The notes below the pieces were generated by a model, which did not search any database, was not told where the DNA came from, and worked only from the letters and a program-made list of their open reading frames with translations. From Oscillospiraceae bacterium (GTDB lineage: Bacteria > Bacillota > Clostridia > Oscillospirales > UBA929), in NCBI GenBank assembly GCA_009780275.1, contig WRAI01000012.1, positions 1-59,409 on the forward strand: a stretch of 59,409 nucleotides of DNA, given 5' to 3'. The stretch's first letter is position 1. Each line of letters begins with the position of its first letter. Shown here in pieces: positions 1 through 8,351 of this stretch. The translations under genes were made by a program, and so were the position numbers.

Positions 1-4
1 AACA

Positions 5-55
5 AAAAATCGGCGTTAGATATGTTGGCAAAAGCCATTCACATATCCAACGCCG
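5..55 (-). terminator. Strong hairpin with T-run on the minus strand
   Basis: Arms 11-25 and 41-55 pair over 15 positions with one mismatch, and an inner TGGC/GCCA stem closes the loop. Read on the minus strand the hairpin is followed by six T (complement of the A-run at 5-10), the form of an intrinsic terminator. No minus-strand gene ends here, so its target is unclear. A plus-strand reading frame runs through it to a stop at 79-81, but the peptide does not resemble the SpoIIIAB C-terminus and the perfect fold argues against coding. The remaining bases up to the spoIIIAC ribosome site show nothing else recognisable. Confidence 0.5.
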
Positions 56-191
56 AAATTGCCATCAGCTGGAACTTTTAAGACGTACTGTTCTTTATGC
101 CAATCTGTACGCTTCGGTTTACGGGTTCTTTTTTTTGTTTGACAGCATAAAGTATTTCATGGACAACCCCATACAAAGGAGGAATTTTTTC

Positions 192-386
192 ATGCAAGTT
201 GATTTGATCTTTCGCATCGCCGCCATCGGCATACTCGTGTCGGTGCTGCACTTGTTGCTCAAACATTCGGGACGCGAAGAACAGGCGATGGTGACGACTA
301 TTGCAGGGCTTGTTGTTGTGTTGATGATGGTGCTGAATGAAATCAATACATTGTTTGAGTCGGTGCGAACGATGTTTGGTTTTTGA
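192..386 (+). CDS. spoIIIAC: Stage III sporulation protein AC
   Basis: Encodes 64 residues, the usual SpoIIIAC length, with two hydrophobic helices (about residues 5-22 and 32-50). SpoIIIAC is a small membrane subunit of the SpoIIIA-SpoIIQ channel that joins mother cell and forespore. The ATG at 192 is chosen because AAAGGAGG at 176-183 lies directly upstream. A longer frame from 135 would give an atypical polar extension. It opens the spoIIIAC-AH run here. spoIIIAA and spoIIIAB, normally immediately upstream, are not visible in the first 190 bases. Confidence 0.9.
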   Translation: MQVDLIFRIAAIGILVSVLHLLLKHSGREEQAMVTTIAGLVVVLMMVLNEINTLFESVRTMFGF

Positions 387-459
387 ACCAATATGGGAAA
401 GCAAGGTAACTTAGCGTATACTTGAGCCGTGTAGTTGATGTACACAGAGGAGAAAATTC

Positions 460-846
460 ATGGAAGAGCTGATGAGAATTGCGACGCTTGCTGTTCTGGG
501 ATTGGCCATGACGCTGTTGTTGAAGCGCGATGTACCGCCGTTGGCACTAATTGTAACGATTGCGCTAATTATTGCAATATTGATGATGGCAATTAACACG
601 TTGGGGCAGGTCAATGCATTCATCATGCGCGCCGCTGAAGTGGCGGAACTGAATGGTGATATTCTTGTGCCGTTAATGAAAACGGTGGCAATTGCTGTTA
701 TTGTGCGTGTATTTGCTTCACTTTGCCGTGATGCGTGTGAGACGGCAATTGCAGCCGCCGTAGAAATCGCGGGTGCGGCGATTGCGCTGGTGTTACTGTT
801 GCCATTGTTTAACGCGGTGCTGGAACTGACGGTGCATTTACTATGA
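460..846 (+). CDS. spoIIIAD: Stage III sporulation protein AD
   Basis: A 128-residue polytopic membrane protein with about four helices, matching the family in length and in the charged segment ending in VFASLCRDACETAIA. It is a mother-cell membrane subunit of the SpoIIIA secretion-like complex made after engulfment. GAGGAG lies before the ATG, and the stop overlaps the spoIIIAE start by 4 bases, suggesting translational coupling. The neighbours AC and AE in canonical order make the assignment secure. Confidence 0.93.
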   Translation: MEELMRIATLAVLGLAMTLLLKRDVPPLALIVTIALIIAILMMAINTLGQVNAFIMRAAEVAELNGDILVPLMKTVAIAVIVRVFASLCRDACETAIAAAVEIAGAAIALVLLLPLFNAVLELTVHLL

Positions 847-1949
847 AAATATTGTTGATGATATTGTTGGCATTGCTTGTTATGGCGCTGAGCGGCTATG
901 CTTATGAAGACACCGTGCCGCAAGATATCGTTGATGCAGTGGGCGTTGAAGATATTGTTCACGCATTGCCTGGCGAAGCGGCTGACCTAATGCACGGTAT
1001 GACGCCGTATAATGCAAGAAATTGGCAGGCTACATTTAATAACCTTATCGGGCAAGCAGGACGCGAGGCCGGTGGCGCGTTACGGACGGCGTTGTTGGGA
1101 TTGCTTGTGATAGTTGCGATTTTGCTCATTTGCGGCATGGTGGATGGGCTGCGTGAGGGTGAGGATGTCAATGGGCATGACTTTGTGCAGACCGGAGGTG
1201 CGTTGGCGATTGGCGTGACGGCATTGATGCAGGTCAATGGGCTGTTGCAGCTAGGCAGCCGAATGATTGAGCAGTTGACGACATTTTCTAACGTATTGAT
1301 TCCCACGATGACAACAGTCGCTATCGTGAGCGGGCAACCGGGGGCGGCACTTGCCAAGCAGTCCGCGGCAGTGCTTTTTGGCGGAATATTGATGAATGTG
1401 ATTCAGGGTGTGTTGATTCCGCTGTTATATGGTTATATCGCGCTGTCTGTCGCGCATGCGGCGGTTGGGCATGATACGCTTGGCAAGATAGCACAATTGT
1501 TGAAATGGATAGCCTCGCGACTACTTATCATCTTGATGACGCTGTATACGCTGTTCCTGAGTTTGTCAGGAGTATTGGCGGGCGCAACTGATAATTTAGC
1601 GCTGCGTGGCACGAAAGCGGCAATTAATGTCGTGCCGGTAGTAGGCGGAATTATCTCAGGCGCGGCCGATAGTGTGATGGCAGGCGCGACGCTGGTACGG
1701 GCGTCAATTGGCGTGTTTGGTTTGCTGGCGATGGTTGCGTTGGTGTTGACGCCGTTTATTCAGATGTCGATGTCATATCTTGTATTCAAAGTTGGCGCGG
1801 CGGTTGCGCCTGTGATGAGCAGATCAAAGCTCAATACATTGGTTGCTGATATTGGCGCGGCATTTGGGCTGTTATTGGGTATGGTGGGCGCAGCGTTCTT
1901 TATCAACTTCATTTCGGTATTGGCGTTAATGATGGGGGTGCGATTGTAG
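843..1949 (+). CDS. spoIIIAE: Stage III sporulation protein AE
   Basis: Encodes 368 residues: an N-terminal signal-like segment, an extracellular stretch (about 20-80), then repeated long hydrophobic helices to the C-terminus, including the conserved GATDNLALRGTKAAINVVPVV region. SpoIIIAE is the largest polytopic subunit of the SpoIIIA complex in the mother-cell membrane surrounding the forespore. The start overlaps spoIIIAD by 4 bases and the gene ends directly against spoIIIAF with no spacer. Length and motifs are ordinary for the family. Confidence 0.93.
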   Translation: MKILLMILLALLVMALSGYAYEDTVPQDIVDAVGVEDIVHALPGEAADLMHGMTPYNARNWQATFNNLIGQAGREAGGALRTALLGLLVIVAILLICGMVDGLREGEDVNGHDFVQTGGALAIGVTALMQVNGLLQLGSRMIEQLTTFSNVLIPTMTTVAIVSGQPGAALAKQSAAVLFGGILMNVIQGVLIPLLYGYIALSVAHAAVGHDTLGKIAQLLKWIASRLLIILMTLYTLFLSLSGVLAGATDNLALRGTKAAINVVPVVGGIISGAADSVMAGATLVRASIGVFGLLAMVALVLTPFIQMSMSYLVFKVGAAVAPVMSRSKLNTLVADIGAAFGLLLGMVGAAFFINFISVLALMMGVRL

Positions 1950-2417
1950 ATGGTGCATGATTTCATCAGAAACTGGGTCATGAGCTTGACGGGTACGGGA
2001 ATTGTTGTTGCTGTAGCGTTGGCGTTAACGCCGGAGGGGACGATTAAGAAGATTGTGCGGTTGGGAGCAAGTATAATTTTATTGCTTATGGTGCTACGGC
2101 CGATTTTTCATATTGTCAATATGGATTGGGTGTTTGACACCCATATGGCCGTGTTGACGACTGAGCAAGGACAGGAAATTGCGTTAGAGGCACAAAAAGA
2201 GCGCATAGCTGACCGGCTGTCCGCATATATATCTGCCATGGGAACGGGGTTGGACGTTGACGTCAATGTGGTCGTTGAGCAGGGGATGCTGACTATTGAT
2301 AGTGTAGAAATCAATTATCCGCGAAATATGCCCATTACGGACATTGAAAGCATTACTCGTAGAATTGTCGAAGGCTATGGACTGCCTGCGTACAGGCAAA
2401 ATTGGAGGAAGAGATGA
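1950..2417 (+). CDS. spoIIIAF: Stage III sporulation protein AF
   Basis: Encodes 155 residues with two N-terminal membrane helices (about 8-25 and 33-50) and a soluble C-terminal domain ending in a conserved-type DIESITRRIVEGYGL segment. SpoIIIAF is a SpoIIIA channel component whose soluble domain has a ring-building fold. The ATG directly follows the spoIIIAE stop. The stop overlaps the spoIIIAG start by 4 bases, so translation of the two is probably coupled. Confidence 0.9.
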   Translation: MVHDFIRNWVMSLTGTGIVVAVALALTPEGTIKKIVRLGASIILLLMVLRPIFHIVNMDWVFDTHMAVLTTEQGQEIALEAQKERIADRLSAYISAMGTGLDVDVNVVVEQGMLTIDSVEINYPRNMPITDIESITRRIVEGYGLPAYRQNWRKR

Positions 2418-2965
2418 AGTACGATGCAGAAAAATTGAAAAGCGTATTAAGCAAGTATAAATATCTGTTGATTGTAGTGGCCATGGGGGTGGCTTTGCTG
2501 ATATGGCCATCAAGTCGACAGTCGACTGTAGGACAGACATCGTCTGCACAGGCAGAATATGCGCAAATGTTCAGCACCGCTGAGATGGAAACGCGATTAA
2601 GTGAGGCTTTGGCTCGTGTAGAGGGTGTGGGGCGTGTGGAAGTTGTATTGACATTGCGGAGCGGCACGGAAACGGTCTTTCAGACTGAGAATTCAAAGCG
2701 TGTTTCGCAGCAGCGCGAGAACGGAGAGACGATTGACTACAACAATGATACGACAGAATCAACCCTTGTGTTGGCGCGGGGTGGGGGAGTGCAAGAACCG
2801 GCTGTCGTTATGAAACGTTCGCCAGAATTTATGGGCGCGCTTATCATCGCTGACGGCGGCAATGAGCAGGTCGTGGCGTTACAAATCATCAACGCTGTCA
2901 CAGCGCTGACGGGAATCCCGTCGGATAGAATCGCTGTTGTGGGTATGCAAACACCTGCTGAGTAA
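2414..2965 (+). CDS. spoIIIAG: Stage III sporulation protein AG
   Basis: Encodes 183 residues: one N-terminal membrane helix (about 17-33), a linker, then a domain with VEGVGRVEVVLTLRSG and a conserved VVMKRSPEFMGALIIADGG stretch. SpoIIIAG forms the large ring of the SpoIIIA channel in the intermembrane space. The ATG at 2414 is preferred because GGAGGAAGAG ends just before it; an in-frame upstream ATG at 2402 lies ahead of that site. It overlaps spoIIIAF by 4 bases. Confidence 0.92.
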   Translation: MKYDAEKLKSVLSKYKYLLIVVAMGVALLIWPSSRQSTVGQTSSAQAEYAQMFSTAEMETRLSEALARVEGVGRVEVVLTLRSGTETVFQTENSKRVSQQRENGETIDYNNDTTESTLVLARGGGVQEPAVVMKRSPEFMGALIIADGGNEQVVALQIINAVTALTGIPSDRIAVVGMQTPAE

Positions 2966-2987
2966 TAAAAATTTGGAGGAAGAAAAA

Positions 2988-3521
2988 ATGAAAATCTGGC
3001 AGAGAAACGCAGTTGTAGCAGTGGTCGTGTTGTTTGTAGCCATCTCGGTGTACTTAAGTTGGTCGTACAACCAAGAGCTTGACATCAATGCTGATGTGCC
3101 CGTCCACGCGCCGCTGGGAGGCGATGAAAGCACGCCGGCAGGAATAGGTGAAACACTGTCGACCGAGCGTCAAGCATATTTTGCCGAGGCTAGGCTGACG
3201 CGACAACGAGCACGTGACAGCGCATTAGCGATGCTTAACGAAGTAAACGCGACACCGGCATCAACGCAGGAAGTGCGTGACAAGGCAAGTGAAGATATTC
3301 GTGTCATTGCTGAATATGCTATGTTAGAAGCCACCATTGAGGGATTAATTCGTGCCCAAGGTTTTGCAGATAGTGTAGCTTACATCAGCGAGTCGCGATT
3401 GACAATCGTTGTCGCTGCACCCGAGGGTGGATTGACGGCAGTTGACGTGGCGAGAATTAAGAATATCGCATTGAATGAGACGTCGTATACTATTGAGCAA
3501 ATAAGCATTATGGAGGCATAG
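2988..3521 (+). CDS. spoIIIAH: Stage III sporulation protein AH
   Basis: Encodes 177 residues with one N-terminal membrane helix (about 7-24), a variable linker, and a C-terminal domain with a YAMLEATIEGLIRAQGFAD-type motif followed by an EscJ/YscJ-like ring fold. SpoIIIAH meets forespore SpoIIQ between the two membranes. The ATG at 2988 is chosen for GGAGGAAG at 2975-2982; a frame open from 2937 overlaps spoIIIAG and lacks a site. It is the last gene of the spoIIIA run. A small GGGC/GCCC hairpin follows but has no T-run. Confidence 0.92.
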   Translation: MKIWQRNAVVAVVVLFVAISVYLSWSYNQELDINADVPVHAPLGGDESTPAGIGETLSTERQAYFAEARLTRQRARDSALAMLNEVNATPASTQEVRDKASEDIRVIAEYAMLEATIEGLIRAQGFADSVAYISESRLTIVVAAPEGGLTAVDVARIKNIALNETSYTIEQISIMEA

Positions 3522-3542
3522 GGCAATCGCCCGGTAGTGCTA

Positions 3543-3572
3543 TTTACAAAAACAATAAACATATGCTATAAT
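3543..3572 (+). promoter_or_regulatory. SigA promoter for the asp23-nusB-xseA-xseB operon
   Basis: TTTACA at 3543-3548 and TATAAT at 3567-3572 are separated by 18 bases. An extended TG lies one base before the -10. It sits in the only real gap between spoIIIAH and the Asp23-like gene, so the housekeeping genes downstream have their own promoter and need not rely on the sporulation operon. Confidence 0.75.
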
Positions 3573-3606
3573 ACAAACACTACCAAAGAATGTTGAGGTG
3601 AGTACT

Positions 3607-3963
3607 ATGAGTGAATATAGCAAAGATTTGGGCGTTGTCCATATCTCCCATGATGTGATAGCCTCGATTGCGGCGATTGCGGCATCGGAAGTCGAGGGTG
3701 TGCATAGTTTATCCACGGGCGCCCGGGCTGACTTGCGCGGTAAGCGAAATATTGCCAAAGGCGTGAAAATTACAATTGAAAATGGCAATGTGACCTGCTA
3801 TCTATTTATCCTTGTCAAGCGTGATTGTCCGATTTTGGATGTATCAAAGGCTGTACAGGAAAATGTCAAATCGCATATCGAGTCGATGACGGGGCTGCAC
3901 GTAGCGGCAGTCAATGTGAATGTTGCCGGCGTGGCGTTTGGCAAAACGGAACGCAAGGCATGA
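3607..3963 (+). CDS. Asp23/Gls24 family envelope stress response protein
   Basis: Encodes 118 residues of the Asp23 (YqhY/Gls24) family: an N-terminal segment with ISHDVIASIAAIAASEVEGV, then a compact alpha/beta domain ending ...VNVNVAGVAFGK. In Bacillus the YqhY-type member sits before nusB and affects lipid metabolism and envelope homeostasis; its biochemistry is not settled. The ATG at 3607 has GAGGTG at 3595-3600. A GTG at 3598 in the same frame lies inside that site and is less likely. Its stop overlaps nusB by 4 bases. Confidence 0.88.
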   Translation: MSEYSKDLGVVHISHDVIASIAAIAASEVEGVHSLSTGARADLRGKRNIAKGVKITIENGNVTCYLFILVKRDCPILDVSKAVQENVKSHIESMTGLHVAAVNVNVAGVAFGKTERKA

Positions 3964-4412
3964 CCCGTAAGCAAGCTCGCGAGGCGGCGTTTCACGCGTT
4001 GTTTGCCTTGACATTTTCGCCGGAGGCAAATCAAAAAGAAATTATTGACTTGCTCTCGCCCATCGCGCAAGCCGCATGGCGCGATGAATGCGACATTTAC
4101 AACAATCCAGCGCACGAAGAAGCTGAATACATCGAAGCCGCGGTGCTTGGCGTGACTGCCAGTGCTGCGGCTCTTGATGCGTCTATTGAGCAACACGCCA
4201 AAGGCTGGGCAATGGGACGTATTAGCCGCGTGGCACGGACGTTGATGCGTATGGCAATTTTTGAGCCTACTGCGATTGACGGTGTGACGCAGGCCACGGC
4301 AATCAACGAAGCTGTTAAGTTGTGCAAGCGCTACGACAGTGAAGAGGCGGCAGCGTTCATTAATGGTGTGTTGGGTTCGATTGCGCGCAGTGATGAGGGT
4401 GAAAAAGCATGA
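3960..4412 (+). CDS. nusB: Transcription antitermination factor NusB
   Basis: Encodes 150 residues, all-helical. It begins with the typical RKQAREAAFHALFAL motif and ends with the conserved region AINEAVKLCKRYDSEEAAAFINGVLG. NusB binds boxA RNA with NusE (S10) and promotes antitermination in rRNA operons. The ATG overlaps the stop of the Asp23-like gene. The reading frame is open further upstream, but that extension has no matching family sequence. The order asp23-nusB-xseA-xseB is common in Firmicutes. Confidence 0.93.
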   Translation: MTRKQAREAAFHALFALTFSPEANQKEIIDLLSPIAQAAWRDECDIYNNPAHEEAEYIEAAVLGVTASAAALDASIEQHAKGWAMGRISRVARTLMRMAIFEPTAIDGVTQATAINEAVKLCKRYDSEEAAAFINGVLGSIARSDEGEKA

Positions 4413-5608
4413 TGCCTATCACGGTCACGGAGTTAAATGAATACGTCAAGTCATTGCTTGAACGTGATGACGTTTTGCAAAATGTGTTGGTGCGCGGCGA
4501 GCTGTCGAACTACAAAATTTACGGCTCGGGGCATCATTATTTTTCTCTGAAAGATGCCGACTCAGCTATCCGTTGTGTCATGTTTAAGGGACAAGCCTCT
4601 AAACTGAAATTTGCACCCAAAGACGGTATGCGGGCATTGTTGACAGGGCGTGTGTCGGTGTATCCGCGCGATGGCGCATACCAGTTGTACGTCAATGAGG
4701 TGATTCCCGACGGCGTTGGCGATTTGGCGCTGGCGTTTGAACAGTTGAAAGAAAAATTGCACAGCGAGGGGTTGTTTGATACGCGGCATAAAAAATCATT
4801 GCCGCGTATGCCGCGCAAGGTGGCACTCGTGACATCACCGACAGGGGCTGTCGTGCACGATATGATGCAGATTTTAAAGCGGCGGTATCCGCTTTGTAAG
4901 GTGTTGATTTGCCCTGTGCGTGTGCAAGGTGTGGAGGCACCGGGCGAAATTGTTACCATGATTGAAACACTCAATCGCTTGCGGGCAGTCGATTTAATGA
5001 TTGTCGGGCGTGGCGGGGGCAGTTTGGAAGATTTATGGGCGTTCAATGATGAGCGCGTGGCGCGAGCGATTTTTGCGTCAGACATCCCTGTGGTGTCGGC
5101 GGTAGGGCATGAGCCGGACATGACGATTGCCGACTTTGTCGCTGATGTGCGGGCAAGCACGCCGTCACACGCGGCGGAGATTGTTACGCCGGATAGGTTG
5201 GAGTTGCGCGACGGTTTGCAAGCGCAGTTGTCGCGCATGGGTTTGGCGTTGCGGCGGCGGTTGGGGCGTGAACGGGAGCGGATGATATTTTTGGCCGAGC
5301 GGCGCGTGTTGCGCGAATCGGCGCATTATGTGCAGGACAGGCGGTTGCAGTTGGACAGGCTGTCAAGTCATATACAATCACAGCTTGAACGGCGCATTGC
5401 CGAAGCCAAAAGCCAAACGACGGCTTATGCGGGCAGGCTCGATGCGTTGAGCCCGTTGCGGGTGCTGGACCGCGGGTATGCCATTGCGCAAGACGGTGAG
5501 GGCAGGGCGGTGCGGTCGGTAAAGAAAGTAAACGTGGGCGATACGCTGTCGCTACGGTTGCGCGACGGCGAATTGGCGGCGAATATTACAGAGGTGAAGA
5601 AGCAATGA
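4409..5608 (+). CDS. xseA: Exodeoxyribonuclease VII large subunit
   Basis: Encodes 399 residues: an N-terminal OB fold (about 1-100, with LVRGELSNYK and HHYFSLKD), the catalytic core (about 125-310, with VTSPTGAVVHD, GRGGGSLEDLWAFNDE and SAVGHEPDMTIAD) and a coiled-coil tail with the RVLDRGYAI motif. With XseB it forms exonuclease VII, which degrades single-stranded DNA from both ends. Two tandem ATGs at 4409 and 4412 are possible; the first overlaps nusB by 4 bases and has GAGGGTG upstream. Confidence 0.95.
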   Translation: MMPITVTELNEYVKSLLERDDVLQNVLVRGELSNYKIYGSGHHYFSLKDADSAIRCVMFKGQASKLKFAPKDGMRALLTGRVSVYPRDGAYQLYVNEVIPDGVGDLALAFEQLKEKLHSEGLFDTRHKKSLPRMPRKVALVTSPTGAVVHDMMQILKRRYPLCKVLICPVRVQGVEAPGEIVTMIETLNRLRAVDLMIVGRGGGSLEDLWAFNDERVARAIFASDIPVVSAVGHEPDMTIADFVADVRASTPSHAAEIVTPDRLELRDGLQAQLSRMGLALRRRLGRERERMIFLAERRVLRESAHYVQDRRLQLDRLSSHIQSQLERRIAEAKSQTTAYAGRLDALSPLRVLDRGYAIAQDGEGRAVRSVKKVNVGDTLSLRLRDGELAANITEVKKQ

Positions 5609-5829
5609 GCAAGAAAAAGACGTCTTACGAAGAAAATGTCAAACGCTTAGAGGAAATCACTGTTTCTCTGGAAAAGGGTGATTTGCCGCTGGATGAGTCG
5701 TTGAAATTGTTTGAGGAGGGCACTAAACTGGTGCGTGAATCGACGAAAATGCTTGATGAGGCGGAGCAGAAAGTCTTTATGCTGGTGCAGAATGAGGACG
5801 GCGAATACGAGGCTGCGGAGAATGAGTAG
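5605..5829 (+). CDS. xseB: Exodeoxyribonuclease VII small subunit
   Basis: Encodes 74 residues with the family signature YEENVKRLEEITVSLEKGDL followed by LDESLKLFEEGTKL. XseB is a helical hairpin that binds several copies per XseA to build exonuclease VII. The ATG overlaps the xseA stop by 4 bases. It is the last gene of the operon before a 55-base gap. Confidence 0.94.
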   Translation: MSKKKTSYEENVKRLEEITVSLEKGDLPLDESLKLFEEGTKLVRESTKMLDEAEQKVFMLVQNEDGEYEAAENE

Positions 5830-5884
5830 GGTAGAGGTGGTGTAGTTAGTTTATATGTTGAACATGTGCTAGAGAGGTAATTCC

Positions 5885-6274
5885 ATGAGTGCTAAAAAAG
5901 GGGCTGTGCTAATGTTGTGTGTCACGATAATAATTATGCTGGTAGTTTGTGGTCTTTTTGCTCCGACAATTGATGGGCGTTGGGAAAAAAGCGGCCAACC
6001 TTTTTCAACGTTTGTGCTTCTTTTTGGAACAAACGGCACAGTCTATCATTGGCAACACCGTTTTGTTGGGGATGGCGATAGGCCTTGGGACACTGTGGAT
6101 GTTGAATATCCGTCACTAAATTGGCGCATTGAGGATGGAAAGATTGTCCTTTATAATGATATAATGGAAGAACGTATACCTTTTTGCATTTCATCGAGCG
6201 GATTACTCACCTTTTTGGAACCTAGCTACTTCTTTGGTGACATGACCGGATATGAGTTTATTCGCTCTAGCTAG
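5885..6274 (+). CDS. Hypothetical single-pass membrane or secreted protein
   Basis: Encodes 129 residues: a positively charged start, one hydrophobic helix (about 7-25), then a small extracytoplasmic domain that opens with TIDGRWEKSGQ and contains a FGTNGTVYHW stretch. The layout resembles short lipocalin-like proteins of Firmicutes (N-terminal anchor, then a beta-rich domain measuring a GxW... motif), but I do not recognise a specific family. GAGAGG precedes the ATG. It is followed after 20 bases by the AlkZ-related gene and may share its transcript. Confidence 0.65.
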   Translation: MSAKKGAVLMLCVTIIIMLVVCGLFAPTIDGRWEKSGQPFSTFVLLFGTNGTVYHWQHRFVGDGDRPWDTVDVEYPSLNWRIEDGKIVLYNDIMEERIPFCISSSGLLTFLEPSYFFGDMTGYEFIRSS

Positions 6275-6294
6275 ATAAATCGGAGGTGTCCTCC

Positions 6295-6987
6295 ATGATA
6301 AATAACTACGATGATTTTATCGCGCAACTCTTGAATGCCGGCTTTTCGATGGGCGCCGGCAATGATGAGGGTGTGTTTGCATTGCTTTCGCATAACTGGG
6401 ACAATACGCCGGAGGATTGTCTGCTGCAATGGCATACCGGCGACGCTGACACTGATCCGTGGGTGTGGCGTATGCGTGTGCTGGACGAGCGGGATGATGT
6501 GGCGTATAGCAAGTTTTTCTTCAAAAAGTCGGGTTATATTACGCGGGAATGGTATCCATACTTTTTGGCAGCGCGGCGTGGTGGCAGGACTTTTGATGAG
6601 GCTTATGCTGACGGCACGATGAGTCAATATGCCAAGCGGATTTATCATGCCGTTGCCGAAAATGGCGCGTTGCCGTTGGATGAAATCAAGCGACAAGGCG
6701 GTTTTTCGCGAGATGAGAAGCCAAAGTTTGATGGGGCGTTGGTTGAGTTACAGATGAGATTGTACTTGACTATGTGTGGGCAGGCGCAAAAGATTTCGCA
6801 GAATGGCGGGGAATATGGTTGGTCGTCGACGGTATTCTGCACAACGGAAAACTTCTGGGGTGAGGATGTTTTTAGGCAAGCGGCAGAAATTGACGTTGAT
6901 GAGGCGGTTGAGAAAATTGCCGCGCAGGTTTTGTTGTTGAATCCTACGGCGGAAGAGAAGAAGATTATAAAATTTATCAAGGGGTAA
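6295..6987 (+). CDS. AlkZ-related (YcaQ-like) protein
   Basis: Encodes 230 residues. The segments WHTGDADTDPWVWRMRVL and FFKKSGYITREWYPYFLAARR, and the end TAEEKKIIKFIKG, match what I recall of a conserved Clostridial family annotated as AlkZ-related. AlkZ/YcaQ are winged-helix DNA glycosylases that unhook interstrand crosslinks. The AlkZ catalytic QxQ motif is not evident here, so glycosylase activity is not claimed. The ATG at 6295 follows GGAGGT; that site forms a GGAGG-TGT-CCTCC palindrome that could fold over it. It lies 7 bases before lysC. Confidence 0.6.
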   Translation: MINNYDDFIAQLLNAGFSMGAGNDEGVFALLSHNWDNTPEDCLLQWHTGDADTDPWVWRMRVLDERDDVAYSKFFFKKSGYITREWYPYFLAARRGGRTFDEAYADGTMSQYAKRIYHAVAENGALPLDEIKRQGGFSRDEKPKFDGALVELQMRLYLTMCGQAQKISQNGGEYGWSSTVFCTTENFWGEDVFRQAAEIDVDEAVEKIAAQVLLLNPTAEEKKIIKFIKG

Positions 6988-6994
6988 AGTTATT

Positions 6995-8311
6995 ATGTCA
7001 ACTATTGTAGCTAAGTTCGGTGGCAGCTCGCTGGCCGATGCCAATCAGTTCAAGAAAGTCGCCGACATTGTCAAAAGCGACCCAAATCGCCGGTATGTTA
7101 TACCATCCGCGCCGGGCAAGCGGTCGAGTGAGGATGAAAAAGTCACCGATATGCTCTATGCCTGCTATGCCAAAGCGCGTAAAGGTGAGAGTTTTGATGC
7201 TGACTTCGCAGCCATTTGTGCGCGATATCAGGGAATTATCGACGATTTGGGTTTGACGCTCGATTTGTCCGACGAGTTTAGTTACATACAAACGGCGTTT
7301 AAGCGTAAGGCAGGCAAGGCCTATGCGGCAAGCCGTGGGGAGTATTTGTGTGGCATTGTGTTGGCGGCGTATTTGGACTTTGATTTTGTCGATGCTGCTC
7401 GCGTCATTTGTTTTGATGACAACGGCGAGTTTAACGTCAAAGAAACCAAGGCGACCTTGCAAAACATCTTGGCAAACTATGAATATGCAGTCATCCCCGG
7501 CTTTTACGGCAGTACGCCGGAGGATAACATCGTCACTTTTTCGCGCGGAGGTTCGGACATTACCGGCGCGCTTGTGGCGCAAGGTGTGGAGGCGGATTTA
7601 TACGAGAACTGGACAGATGTGCCGGGATTTCTCGCCGCTGATCCGCGTATTGTGGATAGCCCCGACCGTATTGACGTAATTACTTACCGAGAACTGCGCG
7701 AGCTGTCGTACATGGGCGCAACGGTATTGCATGAGGACACGATTTTCCCTGTGTATGTCAGCGGTATTGCCATTCATATTCGCAACACAAACGATGTCAG
7801 TGCCAAAGGCACGCTGATTGTTGCCGACGCGCCGCCAAGTGAAGATTCGCGGCCGGTAACGGGCATTGCGGGGCGCAAGGGATTTTCAGCAATTCTCATC
7901 GAAAAGTCTAGAATGAGGAGTCGGCCGTCGTTTTTGCACAATGTTTTGGAAGTATTGGAAGAGCATGGCGTTATCATCGAGCATATGCCGTCCGGTATTG
8001 ATATGGTGTCTATTGTCGTCAGTACAAAGTGCTTGGCAGGCAAGGAAAATGCCATCATCGCGGCACTAAAAGCCGCTGTCAATGCCGATAGCGTAGAAAT
8101 CGAGCATGGCTTGGCGCTGATTGCCGTCGTCGGACGCGGCATGGTGCAGTCACGCGGCTGCGCTGCGCGGATTTTCGCTTCGATTGCTCACTCATGGGTC
8201 AATGTGCGCATGATTGACCAAGGTGCGAGTGAGCTGAATGTTGTTGCAGGTGTGATGGAAGGAGATTTTGAGAAGGCTGTGAATGCGATTTATGATTCGT
8301 TTTTTAATTGA
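6995..8311 (+). CDS. lysC: Aspartate kinase
   Basis: Encodes 438 residues. The N-terminal kinase domain begins IVAKFGGSSLAD and has SRGGSDITGALVAQ and the WTDVPGFLAADPRIV segment; the C-terminal half (about 300-438) carries two ACT regulatory domains. The enzyme phosphorylates aspartate, the first step to lysine (and diaminopimelate), threonine and methionine. AAGGGGT lies before the ATG. There is no lysine riboswitch: only 7 bases separate it from the upstream gene. Similar single aspartokinases are common in Clostridia; feedback specificity cannot be read from sequence. Confidence 0.93.
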   Translation: MSTIVAKFGGSSLADANQFKKVADIVKSDPNRRYVIPSAPGKRSSEDEKVTDMLYACYAKARKGESFDADFAAICARYQGIIDDLGLTLDLSDEFSYIQTAFKRKAGKAYAASRGEYLCGIVLAAYLDFDFVDAARVICFDDNGEFNVKETKATLQNILANYEYAVIPGFYGSTPEDNIVTFSRGGSDITGALVAQGVEADLYENWTDVPGFLAADPRIVDSPDRIDVITYRELRELSYMGATVLHEDTIFPVYVSGIAIHIRNTNDVSAKGTLIVADAPPSEDSRPVTGIAGRKGFSAILIEKSRMRSRPSFLHNVLEVLEEHGVIIEHMPSGIDMVSIVVSTKCLAGKENAIIAALKAAVNADSVEIEHGLALIAVVGRGMVQSRGCAARIFASIAHSWVNVRMIDQGASELNVVAGVMEGDFEKAVNAIYDSFFN

Positions 8312-8351
8312 TGGGTTGTGAAAATTTATATTATCGACAGGAGAAATAATC

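Noticed and set aside
146-177. SigE-like promoter (CATACAAA) before spoIIIAC
   Set aside because: The -10-like box overlaps the ribosome site, so transcription would start inside it; the -35 spacing is also poor.
78-445. Overlapping minus-strand ORFs across spoIIIAC
   Set aside because: They are antisense to well-supported sporulation genes and show no protein-like composition.
8309-8335. Promoter before the lipoprotein gene
   Set aside because: TTGATG and TATTAT are only 15 bases apart; too weak to call.
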